From Pogostemon cablin (lineage: Eukaryota > Streptophyta > Magnoliopsida > Lamiales > Lamiaceae): a DNA stretch of 64,000 nt. The stretch is taken from NCBI GenBank assembly GCA_023678885.1, contig CM043001.1, positions 7,848,092-7,912,091 of the forward strand, given 5' to 3'. Numbering within the stretch: the stretch's first letter is position 1; every line of letters begins with the position of its first letter. Under the pieces are notes generated by a model. It did no database searches and was not told where the DNA came from. It was given only the letters and a program-made list of their open reading frames with translations. Below are positions 10,817-22,645 of the stretch, in pieces. Position numbers and translations under genes: made by a program.

Positions 10817-12857
10817 GCATGAAAATTCCGTCCGGCTTGAAGACGTCAAGCTTAGCGCTAAATGGGAGGCAACCCATTCTTTTTATATTTTGATGCTTTT
10901 TGTTGATTTTGGTCATGTAAGTGGATTGAGCTCGTGAGAAGAAAGCGTATTGAAGAAAAGAGAAGTGTTTCATGGCTTCTCCACAAGAAGACCATCAATG
11001 GAAACTACAAGGATAAGTCTCACCACTTTTTGCAAACTTAAGTCTCAACTTGTTTCGATTTAAGTTTGGGTGGAGAGTGTGTGGTGTGACTCACCAATTG
11101 AGTGTGCTTGATATGATGATATTTTGATAATGATAATTCTTCTTGTAAAAATTGGTCAATTTAAAAAATTTTCTCATGAGTTTTGGTTGGATTTTGGTAT
11201 GATTGGTTGTGTTGAAGTTCATGATTGTCCATATTTTTATGAAATTGTTGAGCTAATGGTGTTTGTTGAGTCTTTGAGCATGAGTGAAAGGTATTGGAAG
11301 CATGAATGGAGCTTGGAGCTAACGCTTTCATTATCAAATGCCTATTGAAGGAGTACTCTACACCTTATCACTTCTAGTTGCTTGACATATTTTGATTTGG
11401 ATTGATGGATTAACATGTTACTTTATGTGTTATGTCTTTGGGAGGTTTCCTTTTCAATCAAGGATGGGGATGATTGTGAGCTTACATTGTTATGGATGAT
11501 TGAATATGTGCTTCATTTTCTAATGATGGTGATTGTTGTTTTTGCATGTTACGTGTTTTTGTTTTATTTCTTGTTTGTTGAGTCTTTATTTTATGTTTTG
11601 TGTGTTTTCTTATTTTTGTCTTGGTATGTTTGGTGGTTTGTTTTGGGATGTTGTGAGTCATTTTTGAACATGAGTGGTGATATGTTGTGGTGGTAAGTGA
11701 TGACAAGTTATGATTAAGAATCTCTATACTTTCGAATTGTGACATGTTTTACTTAACTTGTTCAATTTTGAGATGAATGTGGTGTAATGAGTTTCTTAAG
11801 GTCCAATGCATAAGCTTGTGAGAATTTGAGCTTCAACCGTGCATACATGGGTTTTCTTCATGAGTGGATTGGTTGTATTTGATAAGCTAGAACTTGCTCA
11901 AGGACTATAGGAACGAGCCCGATTTGTGGAGATTAGTGAAATGATCTTAGGCCATCCTTGTTATTCATAGTCATTGCCATATATTTTCCTACCATGTACA
12001 TCATCCCTAGTTAACCATTTTGAGCCTTTAAGCCTTTTTATTGTGAATATAGCACATTACAAGCCTTGATTACCTTCTTAAGCCATGTATATATACCCTT
12101 TGTGTGGGTGATTGAAGAGATGGTAGCTAGTAAGGTTTGATGAGAAAAAAAAAGTGGAAATGGTAAATAAATAAGAAAAAGGATGAAAAGAGCAAAATGA
12201 AGAATGCACATGCAACCTCAAAACAAGAAATATGAGCAAAGCAACAATAATATGCTCAAGTACTTAAAAATCCAAAGAAGGAAGCATGAATCATAAGAAG
12301 CTCAAGAAATCCAAGGAAAGTTGATGAGTAGAGCTTGTGAGTACCAAAGACAAGAAAGGAAGAAAGAAAAGTGGAGAAGTTGAGGAAGTTGATCATCTCT
12401 TCGATTACTTACACTTGTTTAGTCACTATCACCTATATTCTTCCTACCTTACCAAAGAGCCTATCATTACATCCAAATTAAAGACCTTTTTGATCGCTAA
12501 TGGAAACTTTGGTGGTTTGTGAATGTAGTCCACAAGCAAGCTTATAGCGAGTCGAGTCAATCGGTTATTGAGTGATGATTTACCGTACTTTAAAGAGTGT
12601 TGAGTGACATTTATAACCTATGTGAGGCTTGGACCAAAAAGAGACTATATTACACTAATATTCTCTTGTGATTGAACTTGTTAATTCTTCATGTCATGAA
12701 TCTAATATTGTAGGATGACTTAGCATAAATTGTGATTCTTATTATTATTGATGTGTTGTTACTTATGTTCGTTTAGTCTTTTCCTAGGTGAAAATCACTC
12801 TTCTTGGTTTATCAGTTTCGTTGTGCGGGGACGCACAACACTTTAAGTTTGGGGGTG
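10817..12857 (+). other. Long 3' non-coding region of the Athila-like element
   Basis: It starts with GCTAAATGGGAGGCAACCCA (10857-10876), a sequence like that found downstream of pol in Athila elements. It continues for about 2 kb without a supported gene. An inner purine-rich motif (AAGTTTGGGTGGAGAG) lies at about 11063. Long Leu/Phe/Val-rich frames here (11124-11696) are low-complexity and have no domain. Confidence 0.65.
12848..12855 (+). promoter_or_regulatory. Polypurine tract
   Basis: TTTGGGGG with one T lies directly before the TG-start of the 3' LTR, in the position for plus-strand DNA priming. Confidence 0.6.
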
Positions 12858-14391
12858 TGATGAGTGATATTTTCACCTAAATTTTAGTATCTTTTTATGT
12901 GAGTTTTCGTATATTTTTATCCGTATTTGTGTTCTATTTGGTTGTGTTTTGTGTTTTTATTGAAATGTGTGTGAATGAGTTGAAACCTACGATTTTCACT
13001 TTTTATTAGATGCTAGAGATGATAAGGAAGGCATAGGAAAAAGCGGATCTCAATTCGGAGTTGAAACGAGGAAGAACGAGCCAAAACAGTAAAGCAGACA
13101 GCACAACACGGTCAGCCGAGCCCGGAAACACGACCCGTGTCCAGTGCAGAAACACGGGCTGTGTACCAAACACGGGCCTGTAACGAAAGCCATGCGCAAA
13201 CACCAGATTACACAACACGGCCACCCCTGTGGCCGTGTGCAGAGCACGAGCCGTGTAGGTGTAAATTCTGTAAAAATCAGAATCCTTCTAGAAGCTTCCC
13301 AAGGGGTATAAATACCCAATACTTCAATTTTGGATCAGATTTTGGCCAGGGTTTCGACTGTTCACACACTTCACACACCATTCTCTCCATTTTACACCAT
13401 CATCTTCATTCATTCACCATCCTTTGGATCTACCATCATCCAACCATCAAAATCATCATCCAATTGAAGAAAAGAAGCAAGGAAGAGAGGAAGAGAACAA
13501 GGGAAGGAAGGAAATCACCATTGAAGTGACATCAAGGGAGTTTCCATTCATTTCTTGTATTAAACCTCATAGTTTCATCATGTTTTGTAAGGATCTTAAT
13601 GTCTATGTTCATTTCCTTCTTAATATGGTAGGCTAATCTCCCTTGTGAGATTAGCAACATGAGAGTTGTTGGATAATTTTGGGGATTTGTGTATTCAAAT
13701 TCATATGTTGATTGGATCTATGATTTTCTACCATTGATTATTAATTGCTTGAATTGTATTGATGATTTGTGTGTTTAGTTGTTCTAGATATGTGATTAGA
13801 TTGAGAAATCAATTATATGCTTAGGATAATTAAGTGAATCATTTCATCAAACACTTCATGTGCATTATAGATTGTGAAGAGATTGAGAAGTCCTTCATAG
13901 TTTAGAACCCTTTAGTAGGACATGTGATTGGTTTGATCGAGAGATTGTTTAATTGTGTGAAGGGACTCTCATTTAAGCTTAGTACCTAGTTGGAATTGTT
14001 TAAGTGAGAACCAATCCATTGAGCTATTTGATATTCATATCATATCCATCTCGAGAGGGAGTTTAGGTGATTTTAGTGTTGGCCCTTAGTCTTCAATCCA
14101 TGATACATATGAATTTGATACATAATTCCTAGAATTACCACTTCTTGATTGTTGTTAATCTCACTTTTAATCAATTTGGTAAACCACTTTTCATCCATCC
14201 ATCTTGTTCGTTTGATCATTGCTTGTTCACTTGCATTGATTGATTTAATTTCTTGTTTGATCAACCTCCCTTTGATGATTAGTCTCTATAAAATTATAAG
14301 AAACGTGAGATCGCTTAAGCACTAGTGCCTACCTCCCTTGGGTTCGATAATTTCTTGAATTAGTCATTCTCCACTAAACTATGGCTAATCA
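12858..14391 (+). repeat. 3' LTR of the Athila-like element
   Basis: 1534 bp, starting TGATGAG and ending AATCA, followed by TTGGA at 14392-14396. It carries the full palindrome region (13085-13260) with several CACGGGC / GGCCGTGT units that is partly missing in the 5' LTR. Its TATA box is at 13307-13314. The rest differs from the 5' LTR by only a few substitutions, which suggests a fairly recent insertion. Confidence 0.93.
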
Positions 14392-14512
14392 TTGGATCAA
14401 GGGGTAGTTTTGTAAAAAAGTGTGGGCTCCATTTTCCTTTTTTGGAAAGGTAGCAATAGAGGTGGGATGTCGTTTTGGGTAAAAAATTGCAATATAAATA
14501 GAACGGAGGGAG

Positions 14513-15000
14513 TAATACTCCTTAATCTATGCACAAAAATAACCATTGATATTTGGGCAGGACAGAGGGGTATAATATTTTCAGGGAGGCTAGTGCTCCT
14601 TGGCTCCTGCTCCTATGCCTTTTATTTATATAATATATATATATATAATATTTTATTTTAAACTATTGAATCATTATTATTATAAAAGACAAAGTGTCTT
14701 GTGAGGCATTATATACGTGAGAGACGGTTTGTGAAACATGTTAAAGTATTTCAGTTATATAGATAAAGTATTCTTAATGATTATTAAAGTATATTTTCTC
14801 AAGTGTGATAAATAATGAATTATGATAAATGATGAATTAAAATATTATTTAAGAGTGTTATAATTATTGACATACCTTAATAACAAATACGTATACTTTA
14901 CCTATATAATAAGCATACTTTAGTAATGGGTTGACCCGTCTCACAACCATCTCTAAAAAAACACGTCTCACAAGGGAGTGTCTCATTATAGAATACTTTA
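14513..15000. mobile_element. MLE flank and a MITE-like inverted-repeat element
   Basis: 14513-14865 matches the reverse complement of the flank of MLE copy A (37445-37688 and 38706-38827). The part at about 14695-14985 has imperfect inverted ends built from CTTGTGAG...GAGACGG on the left and CCGTCTCAC...CTCACAAG on the right, so it looks like a MITE. Copy A keeps only one end (about 37570-37615). No clear target duplication was found. Confidence 0.45.
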
Positions 15001-15507
15001 AAAATAAGAGTTGTTATTTAAAATAATTTCATTAAAACTAATAAAGATATTAGAAAGTATAATAATCACAAAACTCAATAAATTAGGCAAACCGATAATA
15101 ACCGGTTAAAAATTGGGTAATAGGTTCCCCGTTAATTTATTATTAGCAGAACAAGGAAAACAATAAATAAAAAATAATAATAAATCTGTAAGCAGGAAAA
15201 AAGTGCAACCTCTGAAATTGCGTAAGCGTCACTCCGGTGGTAGCAGCACCGCCCTCTACAAAAGGAAACCACATCGATCATTCGTCGCCACATTTTTAAG
15301 AATATCTCCGTTATCTTCTGATTTTCTTCTCCGAAATTTCCTCCCCTCTTTCCACTTTCGAATCCCTATTTTTAATTACGGCGCTACTAAATCTTCGGCA
15401 CCTAAAATCCGATTCTTTGTTTTTCATTACAAATATCGCGCAATCCGCAATTCTTTTCTTTTTCTGATGCTCATTTTTCTAACTTGATCAATTCCCTTTC
15501 AGATGAA
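15001..15507 (+). promoter_or_regulatory. Upstream region and 5' leader of the invertase gene
   Basis: AT-rich DNA to about 15190 is followed by a CT-rich leader, typical of plant genes. A splice acceptor (CAATTCCCTTTCAG, ending at 15502) lies six bases before the chosen ATG, so a leader intron is likely. A 94-codon frame at 15203-15487 would act as an upstream ORF if it is transcribed and unspliced. Confidence 0.5.
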
Positions 15508-18500
15508 ATGAATGCTTTCAAATTCATTAACATGAATCCCTGTTGTAGAGTCCTGTTTCCTTACAAGAACACCCCCTTTTTGGGTGTACCTTTACCTAAA
15601 TTCTCTAATTTTTCACTTTTTCCCTATCGTTCGTCTAATTTTTGCACCTCTGCACCCGGTGGATTCGGGTTTAGATCCATTTTAAGCCGAGCCCAGAAGC
15701 CGAGTTCTGCGTGTTCTTCGAATTGGGGTCAATCGAGGATTTTCTCAACCACCTGCTGCTGTAATTTCAGCAAAAGGGGGAATTATTTTGTTGCTCGAGT
15801 CGTACCGAATGTTAAGGATTTCTCAACATCTGTTGAGACCCGGGTGAATGACAAGAATTTCGAGCGAATTTATGTGCAAGGTGGGATTAATGTGAAGCCA
15901 CTGGTGGTGGAAAAAATTGATCTGGATGAGAATGTAGTGAAGAAAGAGGGTGATAATGCTGAGGGTGGTGGTGTTGGGTGTGAAGTGAAGAAAAGTGAGA
16001 GCTTGAATGAGGAGTCTGAGGTGGAAAAGGAGGCTTGGAGGTTGCTGAGGAATGCGGTTGTGAACTATTGTGGGAGTCCTGTCGGAACTGTGGCAGCTAA
16101 TGATCCGAATGACAAGTTGCCATTGAATTATGATCAGGTGTTTATACGGGATTTTGTCCCTTCAGCCTTTGCATTTTTGCTGAAGGGTGAAGGGGAGATT
16201 GTGAGGAACTTCTTGCTTCATACCCTGCAACTACAGGTAATATCGATTTCTTGAATTCGAAAATCATTTCACTAGTTTCAATGTGGTAGTCTTTATACAT
16301 GATTGTCTGAAAATCACACACACACAGAGTGAAGAGTAGTTTTATTGTTTGAACGTCAGAACTGTATGGATTTTGTCTGTTAATAACCCTGCGCGTGGAG
16401 AATGAAAGAGAAAAGGGGTTCTCTATCCTCTCTGCCAAATTTGCTGTTTCAGAAAAGAAATAAAGGAAAAATTAGACAGAGGAGAGAGAGAGAGATTATA
16501 CTACGTAACTACAGTACACACATAGGAGTAGTATACATGATTATCATGGCAGCTTCTCATTTTATCATCACCCCATCTCCTTCACTGTTGCTCTGTTTTT
16601 CTCCCTTTAAACTCCATCATCTTTTCTCCTACACACCTTTCTCCTCCCACACACACACACACACACACGCAAACAGACACACACTCTCTTTCAATATGGA
16701 ATATGATAATTTTTTTCAGGCTGTGTGTGTGTGCGAGAGAGAGAGAGAGAGAGAGGGAGGCTGTACCCTCTTTATCCATTACAAAGATAGTGTCTGACAA
16801 CCTTTGTAATCCTCTTACATGAAAACACACTCCTAACTTCTATGTAACTCTCTTTCCAGGCAGCTTTGATTTCAATCGGGTGAAACCTTTGTTATGTTGA
16901 GTTTTATACAATGATAACGAATTCTTGGGTTATTGCTGGATATTCTAGGCTAGCTCCGTGTATAAAATGGGCTAATTAATAATGCTGGTGTTATTTTGTA
17001 CGAAAGTCTTGTATGTCCTGCAAGATAAAAGTATGAACTCTTCAAATTATTCTCTTCGTTATTTTGTACTGGAGAAGAATGCTTACTGTGAGTACCAGGA
17101 TTACTTTTAATGATTATATTAAAATTGTTTGAGAGTTAGAAGAGAGCTAGTTATTTCACTAAAAAGTAACTAGGACCTTTTTGTGAAATAATATTACTCC
17201 TACTCTTTAAAATGCAGACCTGTTGCACAGTCCAACTAGTGTGCACAAATTTTGTGTTTGTTGAATGATCTTTCTTTCTCTTTCACTATTTTGCTTGAAT
17301 ATCTGATTAAATACCCTTGTGGAGAGCAGGCGGTTAGAAGCATGTGGTTACTAATTCATGTTGTATTGAGTTTTCTTATATCCCTTTTATTGTTTCCAGA
17401 GTTGGGAGAAAACAGTGGATTGCTATAGTCCAGGACAAGGATTGATGCCAGCAAGTTTTAAAGTTAGATCTGTGGCTCTAGATGATGATAAGATTGAAGA
17501 AGTCCTAGATCCAGATTTTGGGGAGTCAGCTATTGGTCGTGTAGCTCCGGTGGATTCTGGTATGCTTTTTTTTTCACTAGTTATTGCCCAGAAGGTCTTT
17601 TATTTTCCCTCTGTTCTTAATATGTATATTTGATACTTGTTAGCTATTTCAACATCAAGGCTTCAATATCACTTACCGGTGATGATGCAACTGTTTTGAA
17701 TTTGTGTAGGACTCTGGTGGATTATCTTACTTCGAGCTTATGGGAAGGTGACTCGGGACTATGCACTGCAGGAAAGAGTTGATGTTCAAACTGGAATAAA
17801 ACTTATTCTAAACCTCTGCTTGTCTGATGGTTTTGATATGTTTCCGTCCTTACTTGTGACTGATGGATCCTGTATGATTGATCGGAGGATGGGTATTCAT
17901 GGCCATCCATTGGAGATTCAGGTGAGTTCATGCTGTATTTCATGTTATAAATTTATAATGTCTTTTTCAAGCATATTGTTAGGATTGAAGTTTTTAAATT
18001 TGGAAGGTGGTCGGTAGGTAAGCGGGTGTAAAATATTAACCGGCTCTTTAGTTTTCTGTATTGTTAATGTATATAAGTTAAAAAGTCTCAAAGTGTAGCT
18101 CTCCTGCAATGCAGAAATACTACTTTAGAAACTGTTGGTCTTATGGTATTTAGGTCAGATACAACTGATCTGTAGAGTGAATTGAAGGTTATTAAAATCT
18201 TAATGGTATGAACTGATGCATTTTGTTTTTTATATTAAAGAATTACATGTAGCCAGTGAGTTGGGAATTCTTTTAAAAAAGGGTGAAGGGTCATTAAGTG
18301 ATTTTATGGAGAACAAAAAATAGTATGGAAACTGCTTCCTCTCTTTCGTTTTATGGGTGAACAAGATAGTTTACTGAGTTGGATGAACTACACTTTTAAG
18401 ATATAAGCGCAGTTCTTGATATGTATATAGGCTGTCTAAACTATTCAGATTCTAACTTCTATATAACTGCAAGAGAACCAAATAATAAACATACTGCTGG

Positions 18501-20233
18501 CATCTAAGTCTTGCAATTGAATAGTTTTGTCTAAGGTAACAAAATGTCTTGGAAAAATTTGTGGGTAATATGCATTTTAATTGCAAGCTAGAAGTTGCAA
18601 CAGATCTCTTCTAATGCATCACTTGCGTTTTTATCCACTTGCAGTCCTTATTTTACTCGGCTCTTCGGTGCGCTCGGGAGATGCTTGCATTAGATGAAGG
18701 ATCCAAGAATTTGGTGACTGCTGTTAATAATAGACTCAGTGCGTTATCATTTCACATCAGAGAATATTACTGGGTCGATCTGAAGAAAATCAACGAGATC
18801 TATCGTTATAAGACAGAGGAGTACTCAACAGAAGCAACTAACAAGTTCAATATATACCCGGAACAAATTCCTCATTGGTTAATGCATTGGGTTCCTGAGG
18901 AAGGCGGTTACCTTATTGGCAATCTGCAGCCAGCTCATATGGATTTTAGATTCTTTACCCTTGGGAATCTCTGGTCCATAGTGTCATCTCTGGGTACTCC
19001 AAAACAGAACGAGGCTATACTGAATTTCATTGAAGCCAAATGGGATGATCTCATAGCTCAGATGCCTCTTAAAATATGTTATCCTGCCTTGGAGTCTGAG
19101 GAGTGGCGAATAATCACTGGAAGTGATCCGAAGAATACGTAAGGCCTACAGAAATATTTGCACCATATTGCCTTCATATGCTGCTGTACTTTTGTTGAGT
19201 GTATATATGAATACATACATACCCTTCATATAAGTAGAGATGTATGTGTAAAATTCTGATGCTATGTGTTGAAATTAATTTATTAATTGTTGGACTTTTG
19301 CAGACCTTGGTCATATCATAATGGTGGATCCTGGCCAACACTTCTGTGGCAGGTAAGAACATTGATTTAATTCTCTTCCCAAAATGGTGCAGCGACATAT
19401 TAGCGGAATATTATAATCATTGTGTGCATGAACCGTCAGTCTTATCCATGTGTCGTGCGGTCACTCTGTATGAGGAAATTTAGAAGACTGGTGTTTAAGA
19501 TATTCATTACATGGTCTTATTCTCTGCATGATGTAAATATGCTTCTGTAATGACAAAATGACAAAAAATGATGGCATGATTAGCGCGGTCGAGATTTGAT
19601 TAGATCTGGTTAATGTTTTCTAAATCACCTTGGCTCTTAAATAAGGTGCACTGAACTGAAGTAATATTTAGTGTAGAACATGCCAATAACATCTTCGTAG
19701 AGTTTATAAATGTGTAGTTGGTGTTAGAGAAATAAACATCAGCGTAACATATAGTACGGGGACACACACACACATATACTGTTTACATATATAGGCAGTG
19801 CATTCAATCTTTGAAGTTTGTTCTTGGCTTATGAAAGATTACTTCAATTTTTTCATGAAACTAGAGATACTCATCATCCCTTAACGCCCCCTCCCCCTTG
19901 TCACAGTTCACGTTGGCATGCATTAAAATGAATAGGACAGATCTGGCAAAGAAGGCCATTGATATAGCTGAAAAACGGCTCCCTGAGGATCGCTGGCCCG
20001 AATACTATGACACCAAGAACGGGAAGTTCATCGGGAAGCAGGCCCGACTCTACCAGACATGGTCTATCGCAGGTTACCTGTCATCAAAGATGCTATTAGA
20101 AAACCCAGAGATGGCTGCCAAGTTATACTGGGAAGAAGACTTTGCCATTCTTGAGAACTGTATTTGCGCGTTGAGCAAATCGTCTCGCAAGAAGTGCTCT
20201 CGCATGCTTGCCAAATCTCAGATTCTGGTTTAG
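15508..20233 (+). CDS. Alkaline/neutral invertase, organelle-type, six exons
   Basis: The enzyme hydrolyses sucrose to glucose and fructose at neutral to alkaline pH (family GH100). Exons are 15508-16236, 17400-17559, 17710-17921, 18645-19138, 19304-19352 and 19907-20233. All introns are GT-AG and phases agree, giving 1971 bases (656 codons plus stop), the normal length for the long plant forms. The first 80-100 residues are rich in Ser, Arg, Cys and Phe and lack acids, so they look like a mitochondrial or plastid transit peptide. Conserved GH100 blocks follow: NYDQVFIRDFVPSAFAFL, LQSWEKTVDCYSPGQGLM, PVDSGLWWIILLRAYGK, DRRMGIHGHPLEIQSLFY, GNLQPAHMDFRFFTLGN, NGGSWPTLLWQFTLAC and YYDTKNGKFIGKQARLYQ. 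The chosen ATG is the first in frame after the leader acceptor; upstream in-frame codons before it are non-ATG. The gene lies inside the inferred inversion and shows no damage. Confidence 0.95.
16652..16671. repeat. (AC)n microsatellite in invertase intron 1
   Basis: About nine AC units lie in a CT/CA-rich part of intron 1. Length polymorphism is expected. Confidence 0.85.
16721..16757. repeat. (GT)n-(GA)n compound microsatellite in invertase intron 1
   Basis: Several GT units are followed closely by about 12 GA/AG units ending in GGGAGG. A shorter GA run is at about 16482-16494. Intron 1 (16237-17399) shows no other feature. Confidence 0.85.
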
Positions 20234-21621
20234 TGGAAAACAAGCCATGTTGTTGGAAACAAGATTATACTGCCATTTTATTTAATGTGTACAGATTATT
20301 ACAGTTTCTTCAGGTTATTTGTTTTTATGAATAGAAGCCTGAAAAGATGGTTACAGAAATACTAGTGAGAAAGAGGTCAAATTTGTTATGATGGGGCCCT
20401 CATATTTTGCAAGGGTGGCCTCTTATCAGTTTGTTAATAGTAATATATTATGATGTGAAAATCATAAGATATTTTAATTTGCATAGAATAGGGAGAATGG
20501 ATATTGACTATTGTTATTTACACGCAAGTTATTTAAATTTTTGTGTACACTATAGTAGGTCTATTTTAACTTACAGCTAAAATTAGTTTTGATTTATACA
20601 TCCAGATAATTTGGTCTAGACTCTAGAGCATTTTGTTATAACTTAATCGGTCTAAGATTAAGTGGTACATAGTCGCATCTTGGGTCATTTTATTTACATA
20701 TATGTTGGTGAATAAAGTCTATATATCTTGGGTCATTTTATTAACATATGTTGGTTAGTAAAGTCTATACATGGATATGGTCGTATGTAAAATCGAGCAT
20801 GGGTCCCTTTTGTAGTTTAATGGGTAGTCTTATGAGGCATCGTAAAGTAGAGATAATGATGTTCAAAATTTTAAAAGGTATGTTTCATAAAATATTACAG
20901 TGGGTACATTATGTTGTGAGGAACATGAAAGTTGTCGTGAACCTATTCATACCCTTGCTTAAGAGTTAGTTAGCTTCTTATAAATCAGATTTACATTATA
21001 AATTCTTGTAAATAATATGGTCTCTTTTAATTTAAACACCTTAATAATATATAGGGTATATATGATAGGAATGAGGGACCACATGATTTACACCATGATC
21101 CTTTTGTGTTACTCGAAAAGGTTAATACCACATTTTTGTACGGAGATTATTACTTTCTCGTGACTTGACATCAAATATAATAACATTCGCATATTGATGA
21201 GTAGTTTTTTTGGAGGAATGACAACTTAACCCCTATTAGAGCTCGGCTCGATGGCCTAGCACATACATTCTTATAATTAAAATATGTTGGGCTTTAAATT
21301 TTAGACCTGAACAGAGCTAAGGTTATTTTGGCTTAACCTAAAAGCCTGATGGTTCCGTTAGACTTGAACCTGTTTTAACTCAGATTATTTTGGCTCGCTT
21401 TTATTTTACTGTTTATAAAGGCCGCGGAACTTTTGTACACATCCTAAAATATTAAGATTAAATAGTTGTAAAAATGACAATTTTACCTTTTAAACTAAAA
21501 AAAATAATGATTCTATGTTTGGCACTGAACAAAAATCATTTGTTCGGTACTTTAAAAAATTTGAATGATCTTTGAATAAAATGAACAAATACATTTTATT
21601 CGACTCCAAACACCTTTCTTA
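20234..21621 (+). other. 3' untranslated region and intergenic DNA downstream of the invertase
   Basis: The first 150-250 bases after the stop are T-rich and probably hold the poly(A) site; AATAGAA at about 20330 is a weak candidate signal. The rest is AT-rich with no supported gene. It contains a duplicated stretch of about 48 bp around 20676-20770. Confidence 0.55.
20676..20773. repeat. Direct repeat, two units of about 48 bp
   Basis: TTGGGTCATTTTATT, then ACATAT, TGTTGG and TAAAGTCTATA occur twice in the same order, starting at about 20680 and 20729, with a few differences. Confidence 0.8.
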
Positions 21622-22552
21622 TGGGTATTATATCCCCCATACTTTATGGGTCGCGAGCCCAGCGAAGGGGTCTTCTATGGAGACATACGACCCAGCGGGA
21701 AGAAGAAGGACGGCCCAATTAGATAGCCTGAACCCAAAAGATGATGATACAGAAAGAGAGCCGAAGGAGAGTCCAAGATACCGGCCCTTCACCAAAGTGG
21801 CCGAAGTACCCAGAAAGGCGAGAGTAATCGAAGGGGACAAAGGCCAAGGAACAGATGGATGACCGAGGTATCTTGGAAGAGAACCTTAGTTCTGAAGAAA
21901 AGAAAGTATCTAAGGGAGTTCGGCCATACCGCGTAACGTGAAGTATCTATACCTCCAATGAACATAAGGATGATAGAGACCGGAAGAGAAAGTACAGACA
22001 CGACTGCCAGGACGGCTAGTGCTAGCAGGCTATAGGACAAGGATAACGGGAAGAAGAGATGTCTTGGGCAGCACTCCCAAGAAAAAGACAACCCACAGCA
22101 GAGGAGTCTGACTTGAACCGCCAATAGGAAACAAGAGAAGGACGGAAATGATCTGCAAAACTCCGGTAGCCCTCTGTACCAGCTATAAAAATCGTAGAGG
22201 CACCTGCAGCCCATATTGATGGTTGTTTGTCTCAATCCAGGTGGCATCAAGAGATTGGACCAACGTTAGGGTTTATCTGGTAATATAAATAGCTTCTCTC
22301 ACAAGAGAGAGGCAGATTACTAATTGATGGTTGAGACATTACACTTGTAAAAAGGGAGGTTTTATGAGTGTTGTTCTCAAGAGCAGTAATAAGAAATCGG
22401 TTAAGTTCTTTGGTCGGAATTTCTCTTCTTGTTGTTTATTTATCATTGTTTGGTGTCTTTCCTTGTTTAATTGTGATCGTCCTTAGTTCAGTTAAACTTC
22501 AAATCCATCTCCCATAATCGTAAAATTAACTAGCTAAGAACACACATCAACA
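21622..22552 (+). repeat. Probable 5' LTR of the Tat-type element
   Basis: The right end is well fixed by the primer-binding site two bases later. The left end (TGGGTATTATATCC) is a guess because no second LTR is in the window. A TATA box (TATAAATAG, 22284-22292) is placed as expected. Confidence 0.65.
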
Positions 22553-22554
22553 GT

Positions 22555-22570
22555 TGGCGCCGTCTGTGGG
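22555..22570 (+). promoter_or_regulatory. Primer-binding site of the Tat-type element
   Basis: TGGCGCCGTCTGTGGG is typical of Tat/Ogre-type elements, usually described as pairing with a tRNA-Arg 3' end. Confidence 0.8.
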
Positions 22571-22645
22571 TAACGCTACATTTTCGTTATTCTCATACAA
22601 TTTTAGCGAGAGTCTCTTATATCTTACTCTGTTCTTTTACTAAAA

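Larger units (their letters stand above)
6483..14391 (+). mobile_element. Non-autonomous Athila-like LTR retrotransposon (gag-PR only)
   Basis: Two LTRs (6483-7848 and 12858-14391) flank a 5.0-kb interior. Both start TGATGAG and end AATCA. The 5-bp target duplication TTGGA is at 6478-6482 and 14392-14396, and the empty site can be read in copy A at about 38944-38948 on the opposite strand. A primer-binding site follows the 5' LTR and a purine tract precedes the 3' LTR. The interior encodes gag and protease, then jumps to the 3' non-coding region. Reverse transcriptase, RNase H and integrase are absent, so it must have moved with enzymes from a relative. Confidence 0.93.
5480..14512 (-). mobile_element. 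Mariner-like element copy B, left half, inverted and interrupted
   Basis: The minus strand of 5480-6482 plus 14392-14512 matches the plus strand of 38828-39929 of MLE copy A over its whole length. The outer end is at 14512 (GGGAG then TA, the complement of TA-CTCCCT), matching a mariner/Stowaway terminal inverted repeat with a TA target. The inner end stops at about 5480, in the middle of the tandem-repeat region. The remaining half starts at 23737 on the plus strand. The Athila-like element at 6483-14391 is a later insertion. Confidence 0.85.

Noticed and set aside
11124..11696. Two plus-strand frames of 74 and 93 codons after the Athila-like protease
   Set aside because: They are Leu/Val/Phe-rich, come from T/G-rich DNA and show no domain. 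They lie where this element family has non-coding sequence.
16402..16830. Frames on both strands in invertase intron 1
   Set aside because: They run through the (AC)n and (GA)n microsatellites, and the intron borders on both sides are clear.
21622..22250. Long frames in the Tat LTR on both strands (96 and 153 codons)
   Set aside because: They lie inside an LTR upstream of the primer-binding site and have no recognisable domain.
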